Origin: Reyranella sp.
GTDB lineage: Bacteria; Pseudomonadota; Alphaproteobacteria; Reyranellales; Reyranellaceae
Direction of reading: 5' to 3'
DNA length: 64,000 bases
Assembly (NCBI RefSeq): GCF_004297265.1
Contig: NZ_SCUT01000009.1
Span: 62,001-126,000, forward strand
Made by a program: the position numbers and the translations under genes. Positions 31,243 through 40,205 of this stretch are shown here, piece by piece. The stretch's first letter is position 1; every line of letters starts with the position of its first letter. The notes beneath the pieces are model-generated. The model made no database searches. It worked only from the letters and a program-made list of their open reading frames with translations, and was not told the origin of the DNA.

Positions 31243-31658
31243 TGAGCACTCGGCGAAGGTTCCGCCTTCGCGCCGGGTTGGCTGGCGCCGTTCGTCCTCT
31301 CGCGCTGCGCGAAGACCCTCGTGACCTCGGCGAGGTTCTCGGTGCCCCAGGTGCAGAGCGGCACCAGGGCCTGAGCGAGGCTCTCGCCCAGCGGGGTCAG
31401 GGCGTAGTCGACCCGCGGCGGGACCTCCTTGTAGTCGGTGCGCTGCACGAGGCCGTCGGCCGTCAGCTCCTTCAGCTGCTGGATCAGCATCTTGTCGCTC
31501 ACGTCGCGCATGGCGCGGCGCAGCTCGCCGTAGCGGGTCGGACCGCCCTGGGCCAGGAAGTAGAGGATCAGCGGCTTCCACTTCCCGGCGATGACCCGCA
31601 GCGTCGCGTCGAGGCCGCAGGTGAAGCCCGGCAGGGTCGGGGTACAGGTGTCTGACAT
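31239..31658 (-). CDS. HxlR-family regulator
   Basis: A 139-residue winged-helix protein with the family core: Cys13 in Gly-Phe-Thr-Cys-Gly, Gly-Lys-Trp-Lys-Pro-Leu-Ile-Leu-Tyr-Phe-Leu, Arg-Tyr-Gly-Glu-Leu-Arg-Arg and Gln-Gln-Leu-Lys-Glu-Leu. Several members sense electrophiles through that conserved N-terminal Cys. It is divergent from the SDR gene at 31744, its probable target, and couples to the SGNH gene downstream. The C-terminus is Ser/Pro-rich. Confidence 0.92.
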   Translation of the reverse strand: MSDTCTPTLPGFTCGLDATLRVIAGKWKPLILYFLAQGGPTRYGELRRAMRDVSDKMLIQQLKELTADGLVQRTDYKEVPPRVDYALTPLGESLAQALVPLCTWGTENLAEVTRVFAQRERTNGASQPGAKAEPSPSAQ

Positions 31659-31676
31659 TTTTAGGCACTTACCAAA

Positions 31677-31704
31677 AGGTGCATACTTGTCCTTAGGTGG
31701 GTAC
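31677..31704. promoter_or_regulatory. Candidate HxlR operator (direct repeat AGGTGNRTAC)
   Basis: AGGTGCATAC (31677-31686) and AGGTGGGTAC (31695-31704), 18 bases apart, in the 85-base region between the divergent HxlR and SDR genes. Binding is inferred from position. Confidence 0.35.
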
Positions 31705-31743
31705 GCCTCCAGCTCTGTGCAACCTCAAATGCAGGAGCACATC

Positions 31744-32478
31744 ATGAACAGACTCAAGGGCAAGACAGCGGTAATCACCGGCGGCGGCACCGGCATCGGG
31801 CTGGGCGCGGCGCAGCGCTTCGTCGACGAGGGCGCCTTCGTCTACCTCTTCGGCCGGCGGCAGGAACCGCTCGACGCGGCCCTGGCGAAGCTCGGCAATT
31901 CGGCGCGCGCCGTGCGTGGGTCGGTGACTGACCTGGCCGACCTCGACCGGCTGTACGAGACGGTGAAGACCGAGCGCGGCGGACTCGACATCCTGTTCGC
32001 CAATGCCGGTACCGGCGCCTTCGCCCCGCTGGGCGCGATCACGCCCGAACAGTACGACCAGATCTTCGACGTCAACGTGAAGGGGCTGATCTTCTCGGTG
32101 CAGAAGGGCCTGCCGCTGATGAAGGCCGGCGGGTCGATCATCCTGACCGGCTCGACCACCGGCGAGATGGGCACGCCGCAGTTCAGCATCTACAGCGCCA
32201 CCAAGGCCGCCGTGCGCAACCTCGCGCGCAGCTGGGCGCTCGACCTGAAGGGCACCGGCATCCGCGTGAACGTCCTCTCGCCGGGACCGACCCGGACGGA
32301 CCTGGCGCTCGAGGTGGTGGGCAAGGAAGCCTTCGAGGCGATCGGCGCCTCGACACCGCTCGGCCGCATCGGCGAGCCGTCCGAGACCGGCGCGGTGGCG
32401 GCCTTCCTCGCCTCTTCCGACTCGAGCTTCATGACCGGCGGCGAGGTCTTCGTCGACGGCGGACTGGCGCAGATCTGA
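31744..32478 (+). CDS. Short-chain dehydrogenase/reductase
   Basis: A 244-residue classical SDR. Thr-Gly-Gly-Gly-Thr-Gly-Ile-Gly at 12-19 binds NAD(P); Asn-Ala-Gly near 83; the catalytic Ser, Tyr-x-x-x-Lys are in Gly-Ser-Thr-Thr and Tyr-Ser-Ala-Thr-Lys (about 150-158). The Gly-Arg-Arg after strand 2 suggests NADP use. This SDR/HxlR pairing is common in proteobacteria, where HxlR represses the reductase until an electrophile is present. Substrate unknown. Confidence 0.92.
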   Translation: MNRLKGKTAVITGGGTGIGLGAAQRFVDEGAFVYLFGRRQEPLDAALAKLGNSARAVRGSVTDLADLDRLYETVKTERGGLDILFANAGTGAFAPLGAITPEQYDQIFDVNVKGLIFSVQKGLPLMKAGGSIILTGSTTGEMGTPQFSIYSATKAAVRNLARSWALDLKGTGIRVNVLSPGPTRTDLALEVVGKEAFEAIGASTPLGRIGEPSETGAVAAFLASSDSSFMTGGEVFVDGGLAQI

Positions 32479-32482
32479 AGGG

Positions 32483-33250
32483 CTAGCGCGACCTCTGCAG
32501 CGGGGTCGGCGTGAGCGGACTCGGCGCCAGCGGTGCGGGCGCCGGGTCGGCCGAACTGGGCGGCAGTCCACGCATCGGATCGTTGATGGCCGGATCGTTG
32601 ACCATGCTGGGCTTCACCATGGTGTCGGACTCGGTCGCCGACACCGGCGTGGTGCCGGGTGCCAGGGGAACCGGCGCGCCCAGGGCCGTGGGCGCTCCGG
32701 GAGCCGCCGTTGCCGCGTTCGGAACCGCGGGCCGGCCCTCCTGCCGGGCGACGGCCTTGGCAGCGGAGGTGGTGTAGAGCCACTCGTCGGCGCCGCGGGT
32801 CGTGCCCTCCTTGAAGACGGCGATGGCGCGCTTCTTGTCGCCGGCCTTCCAGTAAGCCTCGGACACGTCGCGATAGACCATGCCGGTGGCGCTGGGCTTG
32901 TTCTCCTTCGGCACGAGCTGAAGCGTACCCTTGGCGCGGTCGAAGCTGCGCTCCCCGGCGGCCAGGTTCCCGCTCAGGATCTGGTATTCGGCCAGGCTGC
33001 TCAGGGCGAGCGCCAGGGTGCCGCAATTATAGTTGGTGGTGGAGGAGCACTGGTCGGCGGCCGAATATTTCTCGACCTCCTTCTGCGCCAGGCTGGTCGC
33101 GGCCTTGAGGTCGCCGCCTTCCGACGCGCGGAGCGCCTGCTCCTGATAGGAGGTGCTGTCGCCGGCGCAGGCCGAAAGAAGTGCGCCTGCCGCGCCAACA
33201 ACGACGAGCTTCAGGACCCCTGTCCCGCAATCCCCCAAAAGCCCGGCCAT
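32483..33250 (-). CDS. TPR-like predicted lipoprotein
   Basis: A 255-residue protein with a signal and lipobox Leu-Ser-Ala-Cys at about residue 28. Residues 35-165 have paired helices with the tetratricopeptide-like pattern (Ala-Leu-Arg-Ala-Ser-Glu-Gly-Gly-Asp-Leu-Lys, Ser-Leu-Ala-Glu-Tyr, Glu-Ala-Tyr-Trp-Lys-Ala-Gly-Asp-Lys). The last 80 residues are Ala/Pro-rich and disordered. Two Cys (near 68 and 76) may form a disulfide. It probably is a scaffold in the envelope; partner unknown. Confidence 0.6.
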   Translation of the reverse strand: MAGLLGDCGTGVLKLVVVGAAGALLSACAGDSTSYQEQALRASEGGDLKAATSLAQKEVEKYSAADQCSSTTNYNCGTLALALSSLAEYQILSGNLAAGERSFDRAKGTLQLVPKENKPSATGMVYRDVSEAYWKAGDKKRAIAVFKEGTTRGADEWLYTTSAAKAVARQEGRPAVPNAATAAPGAPTALGAPVPLAPGTTPVSATESDTMVKPSMVNDPAINDPMRGLPPSSADPAPAPLAPSPLTPTPLQRSR

Positions 33251-33429
33251 CCCAACTTCCCTGTCCGCTCCGAAGGCCGTCGATCGGCCCTCCCCCGCCC
33301 CTTCTTATGGCGGGCGACCCGCCGGAACGGAAGGGGGCATTTGGGACCGGGCCAAGCCGGCTGACGGTCCCGCTTCGGACAAGGATCAACCGGGCGCTTT
33401 CGAACCCCGCTTCCCGGGTTCCGGCCCGA
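33251..33429. terminator. Intergenic gap with a hairpin at the end of the ABC operon
   Basis: GGCGGG/CCCGCC (33309-33314, 33318-33323, loop CGA) lies between the lipoprotein promoter and the end of the minus-strand ABC operon. There is no T-run, so termination is only suggested. Confidence 0.3.
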
Positions 33430-34260
33430 TCAGCCAGGCACGTCGGTACTACCCCTGCTCCATTCGAGCAGACGGCGTTCGATCATGTCCATGAGGGCCG
33501 TCAGAGTCATCACCAGCAGGGCGACGATCAGGATGAGCGCCAGGACGCCGGCAATGTCGAAGCGGCCGCTGTAGCTTTGCAGCAGCACGCCAAGGCCGCT
33601 CTTGGCGGCGATCATCTCGCCGATGACCGCGCCGGCGCTGCAGTAGATCAGGGTGAGCTTGAGCCCGGCAAAGATGCCGGGCAGTGCCCAGGGGAAGCGG
33701 ACGTGGCGGAACAGACGCAGTTCCGACGCCCCGAACAGCCGCGACATCAGCAGGAGATCGCGGTCGACGTTCTTGAGGCCGCCCAGCGTACTCAGCAGCA
33801 TGATGAAATAGCCAAGCGAGAAGGCCAGCACGACCTTCGAGGCGATGCCGATCCCGAACCACAGGATGAACAGCGGCCCCAGCGCGATGCGCGGCATGCT
33901 GTTGAACGCCGTCAGGAAGGGCGAGACGATGCGGTTGAGCCAGTCGTTGCGGTCCAGCACGACGGCGCTGGAAATGCCGAAGACGACCGACAGGCTGAAG
34001 GCGATCACGATCTCGAGCACGGTGGTGCCGAGGTCGGGGAGTATCTCGCCGTCCCGGAACAGCTGCCACAGCGATTGCGCGACGCCGATCGGCGTCGACA
34101 CGAAGGCGGCACTGGCAAGGCCGGCCGCGACGGCACCCTGCCAGGCGGCGAGAATGAGCACGAGGAACAGCACCCGCGCCGCGAAGATCAAGGCCGGACG
34201 ATTGCCCGCCGGGCGTACGGCCGAGCCGAGACTTGCTTCCGAATTCGCGATGTCGGTCAT
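33430..34260 (-). CDS. ABC transporter permease (nitrate/sulfonate/taurine type)
   Basis: A 276-residue protein with six hydrophobic segments and the permease EAA-like loop (Gly-Ala-Ser-Glu-Leu-Arg-Leu-Phe-Arg-His-Val-Arg-Phe-Pro-Trp-Ala-Leu-Pro). It belongs to the SsuC/TauC group. The start overlaps the ATPase stop (ATGA). With the ATPase and the NMT1-like binding protein it forms a complete importer for a small anion or organic acid. Last gene of a five-gene operon. Confidence 0.93.
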   Translation of the reverse strand: MTDIANSEASLGSAVRPAGNRPALIFAARVLFLVLILAAWQGAVAAGLASAAFVSTPIGVAQSLWQLFRDGEILPDLGTTVLEIVIAFSLSVVFGISSAVVLDRNDWLNRIVSPFLTAFNSMPRIALGPLFILWFGIGIASKVVLAFSLGYFIMLLSTLGGLKNVDRDLLLMSRLFGASELRLFRHVRFPWALPGIFAGLKLTLIYCSAGAVIGEMIAAKSGLGVLLQSYSGRFDIAGVLALILIVALLVMTLTALMDMIERRLLEWSRGSTDVPG

Positions 34261-35024
34261 TGCGCGCTCGCCCTCAGGGAGGTCCAGGTCCTGCGGTAAA
34301 GATCGTGATAGTGGGCGTCGGCCTGCAACGCCTCGGCCGACCGCGGTCGCGCGAGATCGACGCGGATCTCGTCGACGACGCCCGTCCCTTTCTTCGACAT
34401 CACCAGCACCCGGTCGGCGAGCGTGATCGCCTCGCCGATGTCGTGGGTCACGAAGACGACGGTGGCGCCGCTCTTCTCCCACAGGCCGAGGAGCTGGTCG
34501 TGCAGCACCAGCTTGGTCTGCGAATCGAGCGCACTGAACGGCTCGTCCATGAGATAGAGGCTGCGGTCGACGGCAAAGGCCCTGGCCAGCGACGCCCGCT
34601 GCCGCATGCCTTGTGAGAGCCGGGAGGGATAGAGATCACGCGCAGCGCTCAGGCCGACCTTCTCTATGTAGGTCGCCGCCCGCCGCGCCCTCTCCTCGCG
34701 GCCCACGCCGGACAGTTCGAGGCCATACTCGACATTGCCCATGACGGTGCGCCAGGGCAGCAGCGCGTCACGGGCCAGGACATAGCAGATGTCCGCGCGC
34801 CCGGCGGCCGGGCCGGAGCCCGCGACCGTCACGGTGCCGGAAGCGGCGGGCACGAGGCCGGCGATGACGTTCAGCAAGGTCGTCTTCCCGCAGCCGCTGG
34901 CCCCGATCAGGGCGACGAACTCGCCCCGACGCACGGCGAGGTCGACGCCGGTCAGGACGCTGCGCACCTGGCCGAAGTTCACGACCAGGTCGTGGACGGC
35001 GATGTCGACGGGGTTCATGTCCAT
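34257..35024 (-). CDS. ABC transporter ATPase (SsuB/TauB type)
   Basis: A 255-residue ATPase. Walker A Gly-Ala-Ser-Gly-Cys-Gly-Lys-Thr-Thr at about 41-49, signature Leu-Ser-Gln-Gly-Met-Arg-Gln-Arg, Walker B Leu-Tyr-Leu-Met-Asp-Glu-Pro, and the switch His in Val-Thr-His-Asp. Gln replaces the second Gly of the usual Leu-Ser-Gly-Gly, a common variant in this subfamily. It lies 10 bases after the binding protein gene. Powers import with the permease at 33430. Confidence 0.95.
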   Translation of the reverse strand: MDMNPVDIAVHDLVVNFGQVRSVLTGVDLAVRRGEFVALIGASGCGKTTLLNVIAGLVPAASGTVTVAGSGPAAGRADICYVLARDALLPWRTVMGNVEYGLELSGVGREERARRAATYIEKVGLSAARDLYPSRLSQGMRQRASLARAFAVDRSLYLMDEPFSALDSQTKLVLHDQLLGLWEKSGATVVFVTHDIGEAITLADRVLVMSKKGTGVVDEIRVDLARPRSAEALQADAHYHDLYRRTWTSLRASAQ

Positions 35025-35034
35025 CGCGGGATGC

Positions 35035-36039
35035 CTAACCGGGGCAGCGGAAGCTTTCCCGCGCCGTTGGGGCGACCACGTCCTGCCGGGTCTTGGACGC
35101 AGCGAGCTGCTTGTTGTCGACCAGCAGCTTCGACCAGATGTCGATGGTGCGCGACGTGATCTCCGGGCCGAAGGTTGGCAACAACCCCTTGACCATCGTC
35201 TTGAAGGCGTCGTCGGAAAGATCGGGAACCTTCACGTATTTCTTCATCAGGGTGACGACCTCGTCGAGGTTCTCGGGCCTGCTGAACCAGCAGTAGGATT
35301 CCTCAAGCGATTTGGTGAAACGCGCGACGACTTCAGGCTTGTCCTTGAGGGTGGCGCTCGACGCCCACCAGCCATTGTAGCCAAGATCGTGGAACACCTT
35401 GGGCCCTTGGTTTTTTGCCAGATCCACCACGACGGTCCCTTCGTTGTTGGCCGCCACGATCGAGGGCAGCGGCTCGATGCTGAGATAGGTGTCGACGGTG
35501 CCGCGCTGCAGGGCCGGCCGGGCGGTGTTGGGCAGTCCGACGGCCAGAAACGTCGCATCACTCGCCTTGAAGCCGGCATCGGTCAGGATGGTCTGCGCCA
35601 TGAAGTGCACGGACACGCCCAGAGCCAGCACGCCCCAGTTCTTCCCGACCAGGTCCTTGATGTCGGCGGGATAGCCTTCCGCCAGATGCGGCAGGGGGAG
35701 GCCCTTGCGGGCGATCAGGGCAAACGGCACCTTCACGGTCGAGCCGGCCACCGCACGAACCGGCAGGCCCTTGTCGACCGCCAGGATGAGATTGTCCCAG
35801 GAATTGTTGACGAAGGTCACGCTGCCGCTGGCGACGGCGGACGTCATGGCGGGGCCGCTCGCGACCGGCACGAGTTCGACCGTCAAGCCGTTCTTCTCGA
35901 AGAATTTCCGCTCGCTGGCGACCAGCACCGGCATCGAGATCAACGCACCGGGATAATAGCCGACACTCGCCTTGTCCTGCGCCGTCGCCGGCGCCGCCAA
36001 GCCAACCGCCAGCAGGCCGGCCATGATGTGCCTTCGCAT
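35035..36039 (-). CDS. ABC substrate-binding protein (NMT1/SsuA-like)
   Basis: A 334-residue protein with a Sec signal ending Ala-Thr-Ala-Gln (about residue 20). The NMT1/THI5-like fold shows Gly-Tyr-Tyr-Pro-Gly-Ala at 28-33, Leu-Val-Ala-Ser-Glu-Arg-Lys-Phe-Phe-Glu-Lys-Asn-Gly-Leu, and Gly-Val-Leu-Ala-Leu-Gly. Relatives bind sulfonates, nitrate, thiamine precursors or aromatic acids. The operon context (CoA transferase, lactonase) favours an organic acid. Ligand unknown. Confidence 0.92.
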   Translation of the reverse strand: MRRHIMAGLLAVGLAAPATAQDKASVGYYPGALISMPVLVASERKFFEKNGLTVELVPVASGPAMTSAVASGSVTFVNNSWDNLILAVDKGLPVRAVAGSTVKVPFALIARKGLPLPHLAEGYPADIKDLVGKNWGVLALGVSVHFMAQTILTDAGFKASDATFLAVGLPNTARPALQRGTVDTYLSIEPLPSIVAANNEGTVVVDLAKNQGPKVFHDLGYNGWWASSATLKDKPEVVARFTKSLEESYCWFSRPENLDEVVTLMKKYVKVPDLSDDAFKTMVKGLLPTFGPEITSRTIDIWSKLLVDNKQLAASKTRQDVVAPTARESFRCPG

Positions 36040-36082
36040 TTGTTTCCTCCCTCGTATCGTTGTGCTTCTCACCACACCCCGT

Positions 36083-37288
36083 TCACCACACACCGTCGTC
36101 GCGCAGGGTGCGGCGCTGCGCTGCGTCGTAGCCCAGCTCCGCGAGCACGCTTTCATTGTCGGCGGCCAGCAGTGGAGGCGCCTGCTCGGGCGCAACCCGC
36201 TGACCGTTGAGCTTGAAGCCGGCCGTCGTCAGCGCCGCGTCGCGACCCTGCTGCGGCAGCTCGAGGCGGCGGAACAGGTCGCGCGCAACGACCTGCTGCT
36301 CGGCCAGCAACTCGGGCACCGACCGCACCGCACCGCACGGCACGCCGGCCGCGGCCAGCAGCTGTTCCCATTCGATCGCCGGGCGCCCGGCGAGGCGCGC
36401 CGCGATCAGGGCGCGCAGCGCGTCCTGGTTCTGCTTGCGGGCCGCGGGCTCACGGAAGCGCGGATCGGTCAGCAGCTCGGGCTGCCCCAGCACGCCGCAC
36501 AGCGCGGCGTACTGCGCTTCGGTGTTGGCGACGACGGCGAGCGGCGAAGTCTGGGTCGCGAACATCCCCGACCCGGGCGCACCGCTGGCGGCAGCGTTGC
36601 CGATCGGCGCGGCGGGCACGCCGCCGTTCACATGGGCCGACACGATCGAGCCCATGCCTGCAACGGCGCAGTCGAGCATGCCGACATCGACGTGCTGAGC
36701 CTCGCCGGTGCGATCACGCTCGCGCAGGGCCGCGAGCACGGCCACGGCGGCCGACAGGCCGGTCATGTAGTCGACCAGCGGCGGGCCGGTGCGGCTGGGC
36801 GCCGTCTGCGGCGTCCCGGTGACCGACATGATGCCCGAGACGGCCTGGATGATGTGATCGTAGGCCGGACGCGGCGACATCGGTCCGTCCTGGCCGAAGC
36901 CCGAGATCGAGCAGTAGACGATGCGCGGATTGACGGCCTTGATCGCGTCGAAGCCGACGCCCAGGCGCTCGGCGGTGCCAGGCCGCCAGTTCTCGATCAT
37001 GACGTCGACGCCGGCGGCGAGCTCGCGCGCGATCTGCACGCCGCGCGGGTCCTTGAGGTTCAGCGACACGGATTTCTTGCCGGCATTGCAGGACAGGAAC
37101 GTACTGCCCAGGCCCGCGGCGACCAGCGCCGCGTCGCCGCCCTGCCTGCGCATCCAGTCCCCCTGCAACGGGCGCTCGATCTTGATCGTCTCCGCACCCA
37201 GCAGAGTGAGCATATAGGAGCAGTAGGGACCGGCGATCACGCTCGCGCATTCGAGCACGCGCACGCCGGACAGCGGGAGTCGACTCAT
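36083..37288 (-). CDS. CaiB/BaiF (family III) CoA transferase
   Basis: A 401-residue protein of normal family length. The N-terminal motif Gly-Val-Arg-Val-Leu-Glu-Cys-Ala-Ser-Val-Ile-Ala-Gly-Pro and the catalytic-site Asp in Val-Asp-Tyr-Met-Thr-Gly-Leu (about 165-172) are typical. It transfers CoA between carboxylic acids, normally to activate the incoming acid for catabolism. It overlaps the SMP-30 gene by four bases and precedes the binding protein by 43 bases, so import and activation are encoded together. Confidence 0.94.
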   Translation of the reverse strand: MSRLPLSGVRVLECASVIAGPYCSYMLTLLGAETIKIERPLQGDWMRRQGGDAALVAAGLGSTFLSCNAGKKSVSLNLKDPRGVQIARELAAGVDVMIENWRPGTAERLGVGFDAIKAVNPRIVYCSISGFGQDGPMSPRPAYDHIIQAVSGIMSVTGTPQTAPSRTGPPLVDYMTGLSAAVAVLAALRERDRTGEAQHVDVGMLDCAVAGMGSIVSAHVNGGVPAAPIGNAAASGAPGSGMFATQTSPLAVVANTEAQYAALCGVLGQPELLTDPRFREPAARKQNQDALRALIAARLAGRPAIEWEQLLAAAGVPCGAVRSVPELLAEQQVVARDLFRRLELPQQGRDAALTTAGFKLNGQRVAPEQAPPLLAADNESVLAELGYDAAQRRTLRDDGVW

Positions 37289-38187
37289 GCTCTCACCTTC
37301 TCATCGAATTCGGGTTCGGGAAGTCCGCGCACGCCGAGGCCCTCGATGGCGAACACACGCCCCGCCAGCGGCTGGTCGCGAAGCGCCGCTTCGTCGAGGA
37401 AGCGACGGGCCGAGGTGACGTAGAGGATGTCGAGGTCCGGCCCGCCGAACGTACACATGGTGGGATTGGAGACCGGCAGGCGGATGTGGCGCACGAGTCT
37501 GCCGTCGGGATCGAACTGAGCGACGGCGCCACCGCGGAACAGCGCCGCCCAGTAGCAACCGTCGGCGTCGACAGTCGCACCATCGACGAAGCCGCTGATA
37601 TGGGCGGTCGACAGGAAGGGCCGCCGGTCGGCGAGCGCGCCGGTGGCGATGTCGAACTCGTAGCGCCACACGGTCCTGGTGAAGGTGTCGGCGAGGTACA
37701 GGGTGCGATCGTCGGCGCCAAAGGCGATGCCGTTGCCGACGAGCAGGCCGTCCTGCATCAGCGTCGGAGTGCCGTCCTGCCCCAGCCGCCAAAGCGCGGC
37801 GCTCGGTGTGCGATGATCGGTGTTGACCGAGGCGCACCAGAATCGCCCGGCGCGGTCGCACTTGCCGTCGTTCAGCCGGTTGGTGGCCGGCCGGTCGCCC
37901 TCGACCATCGCGATCCGACGCGCCGCGCCCCGTTCCAGGTCGAGATGCCAGAAGCCGCCCTTGACGCCCGCGATCATACCCCCGGCGACATGGCAACCGA
38001 TCGAGCCGATGGGTTGACCGGCCAAGGCCGCCGCGAACTCGATGCAGCGTGTCTCGCCAGTCGCCGGGTCGAGGACGTGGACCTCGCTGCGCCATGCATC
38101 GATCCAGTAGAGCCGCCGCGAACGGATGTCCCAGACGGGCGACTCCCCCAGATCGTTGGCGGCAGAGGACACGCAGGCGATGTCCAA
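37285..38187 (-). CDS. SMP-30/gluconolactonase-like hydrolase
   Basis: A 300-residue six-bladed propeller protein. Metal-site residues of the family are present: Glu in Gly-Glu-Ser-Pro-Val-Trp (about 13-18), Asn in Arg-Leu-Asn-Asp-Gly-Lys-Cys-Asp (about 102-109), Asn in Gly-Asn-Gly-Ile-Ala-Phe, and Asp in Val-Asp-Gly-Ala-Thr-Val-Asp. It opens sugar or related lactones using a divalent metal. First gene of the operon; a perfect palindrome lies in its promoter region. Confidence 0.92.
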   Translation of the reverse strand: MDIACVSSAANDLGESPVWDIRSRRLYWIDAWRSEVHVLDPATGETRCIEFAAALAGQPIGSIGCHVAGGMIAGVKGGFWHLDLERGAARRIAMVEGDRPATNRLNDGKCDRAGRFWCASVNTDHRTPSAALWRLGQDGTPTLMQDGLLVGNGIAFGADDRTLYLADTFTRTVWRYEFDIATGALADRRPFLSTAHISGFVDGATVDADGCYWAALFRGGAVAQFDPDGRLVRHIRLPVSNPTMCTFGGPDLDILYVTSARRFLDEAALRDQPLAGRVFAIEGLGVRGLPEPEFDEKVRA

Positions 38188-38210
38188 GGGTGTTTCCTCT
38201 CGTCCAATTA

Positions 38211-38224
38211 GTAGTGATCACTAC
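38211..38224. promoter_or_regulatory. MarR operator candidate
   Basis: GTAGTGATCACTAC is a perfect 14-bp palindrome located 24 bases from the SMP-30 start and 45 bases from the divergent MarR start. This position fits repression of both genes by MarR. Confidence 0.6.
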
Positions 38225-38268
38225 CATATGGCTTGAGCGATGATGCGGTCAAGTGCTAAGGCGTTGGC

Positions 38269-38730
38269 ATGCGAGAGTCGAAGATCGTCCCCGACCTGCT
38301 GACCACCCGCCTGCTGCGATTGTCGAACACGCTGGGCCTCTACAGCAGCCGCCGTTACCGCGAGCAGTTCGACGTGACCCTGCCGGAATGGCGCGTGCTG
38401 TCGATCATCGGAGCCCTCGAGACGACGAGCGCGCGCGACGTCAGCCGGGCGCTGGCGACGGACAAGGCCTGGGTGGGCCTTACGGTGCAGAAGCTGGAGC
38501 GACGCGATTTCGTGCGGCGCGTGCCGGACTGCCAGGACGGCCGGCGCACGCTCGTCAGCCTGACCCGGCAAGGCAAGGAAGTGTACGACGCGATCATGGC
38601 CAACGCCCGGCGCCGGCAAAAGCGTCTGCTGGGTACTCTCACCGAGAAGGACGCCGAGACACTGATCGCCAGTATCGAGAGACTACAGGTCGAAGCCGAC
38701 CGGATGCTGGAGGAGCTCGATGAGTCGTAG
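38269..38730 (+). CDS. MarR-family regulator
   Basis: A 153-residue winged-helix protein: helix 2-3 Trp-Arg-Val-Leu-Ser-Ile-Ile-Gly, recognition helix Asp-Lys-Ala-Trp-Val-Gly-Leu-Thr-Val-Gln-Lys-Leu-Glu-Arg-Arg, and wing Asp-Gly-Arg-Arg-Thr-Leu-Val. It is divergent from the lactonase operon and followed by the porin gene, so it is the likely local regulator responding to the transported acid. Confidence 0.93.
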   Translation: MRESKIVPDLLTTRLLRLSNTLGLYSSRRYREQFDVTLPEWRVLSIIGALETTSARDVSRALATDKAWVGLTVQKLERRDFVRRVPDCQDGRRTLVSLTRQGKEVYDAIMANARRRQKRLLGTLTEKDAETLIASIERLQVEADRMLEELDES

Positions 38731-38816
38731 TACCGCCACGGCCTGCAATCATTCGGTTCCAACCGTGAGCCTCCGATAGGTCGAGGGTCCGTGCCGTTAT
38801 TCCTCCCGTTACCGCT

Positions 38817-40205
38817 GTGAGATCGACCGCGACGACCGGGCTTGCGGCGGTGGGGGTAATCGGGTCGGTCCTCATGGGACCGGCCACGGCGCTGGCGCAG
38901 GCCAGCAAGCAGGAATATCCGATCCCGCGCAATCCGTCGGAGGACCTGACGGCGATCGAGCGCATCTTCACGCCGCCGAAGCCGCCGCCGCTCACCGCGT
39001 TTCCGGAGTTGCGCGAACGATGGCAGGACACGCCGGCGTTCCTGCGCGACTCGAAAGTGAGCATCGACGCCCGCAGCTACTATCGCGACGCCGTGCGCCC
39101 GCCGGGCAGCGCGACCATCCAGGAGGCCTGGGCGAGCGGCGGCTCGATCTCGGCCGAGACCGGCAAGCTGTTCGACCTCGTCTCGCTGGGCGCGGTGCTC
39201 TACACGTCCTTCCCGATCGTCGCGCCGTCGCAATACGGCGACACGGGACTGCTGCTGCCCGACCAGCAGGGCTATGCGGTGTTCGGCCAGCTCTATGCCC
39301 AGGTCCATCTCGGCGACGCCTACGAGATCACGCTCGGCCGGCACCTCTACAACACGCCCTTCGTCGGGGCGCACGACAACCGCATGTCGCCGAATACCTT
39401 CTCCGGTTACAGGCTGGTCGGAACGTTCGAAGGGGACGCGGGCGGGCCGAGCTTCCGCTACGGTGCCGCCTACCTCGATGCCATGAAGCCGCGGGATGCG
39501 ATCGCCTTCCAGTCGATGGCCAGCGCCGCCGGCGCTCCGACCTCGAACGCCGGAGTGGGTCTCGTCGGCGCCCTGATGAACTGGGGCCCGGCCTCGATCG
39601 GTGCGATCAACTACTACAGCCAGGACCTGCTCAACATCTTCTACACCGAGGGCAAGGTCGGCCATGACTTCGGCGGCGGTTTCACGGCGCTCGCCGCGGC
39701 GCAGTTCGTCGCCCAGAACAGCACCGGCCAGACGCCGCTCAACGGCGGCAATGCCTTCGCCACCAACCAGCTCGGCATGAAGGTCGATCTCGGCTACCAG
39801 ACCGGCATCCTGACCCTGGGCTATTCGGTCACCAACCCTGGCCTCGGCATCCTCACGCCGTGGAGCGCCAACCCCTTCTACACCGATGCGCTGATCCAGG
39901 GCTTCCAGCGCGCCGGCGAACAGGCGGTGATGATCGGCTTGTCGCACACGCTGAAGCCGGTCGGCCTGCCGGGCATCGCGCTGGCCGCCCACTTCTTCAA
40001 CGGCTGGACCAGCGCCCCCGCCGCGGGCGCGCCGCTGGTCGAGACCGAATGGGACTTCCACGTCGACTGGCGCCCGGACCACGAGCCGCTGCGGGGACTC
40101 TGGTTCCGCGTGCAGTATGGCCGCTCCACCGTGTGGCAGGGCGGCACGGTCACCAGCAGCGAGGAACTGCGGGTGGTGCTGAACTACGACCTCAAGATCT
40201 ACTGA
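38817..40205 (+). CDS. OprD-like outer-membrane porin
   Basis: A 462-residue protein with a signal peptide (about 28 residues, ending Ala-Leu-Ala-Gln), a Pro-rich mature N-terminus, then amphipathic beta strands (Phe-Leu-Arg-Asp-Ser-Lys-Val-Ser-Ile-Asp-Ala-Arg-Ser-Tyr-Tyr-Arg, Ala-Trp-Ala-Ser-Gly-Gly, Gly-Tyr-Arg-Leu-Val-Gly) as in OprD-type channels for acids and aromatic compounds. The start is the GTG at 38817. It follows MarR by 86 bases and its stop overlaps that of the converging histidine kinase. Probably serves uptake with the ABC operon. Confidence 0.75.
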   Translation: MRSTATTGLAAVGVIGSVLMGPATALAQASKQEYPIPRNPSEDLTAIERIFTPPKPPPLTAFPELRERWQDTPAFLRDSKVSIDARSYYRDAVRPPGSATIQEAWASGGSISAETGKLFDLVSLGAVLYTSFPIVAPSQYGDTGLLLPDQQGYAVFGQLYAQVHLGDAYEITLGRHLYNTPFVGAHDNRMSPNTFSGYRLVGTFEGDAGGPSFRYGAAYLDAMKPRDAIAFQSMASAAGAPTSNAGVGLVGALMNWGPASIGAINYYSQDLLNIFYTEGKVGHDFGGGFTALAAAQFVAQNSTGQTPLNGGNAFATNQLGMKVDLGYQTGILTLGYSVTNPGLGILTPWSANPFYTDALIQGFQRAGEQAVMIGLSHTLKPVGLPGIALAAHFFNGWTSAPAAGAPLVETEWDFHVDWRPDHEPLRGLWFRVQYGRSTVWQGGTVTSSEELRVVLNYDLKIY

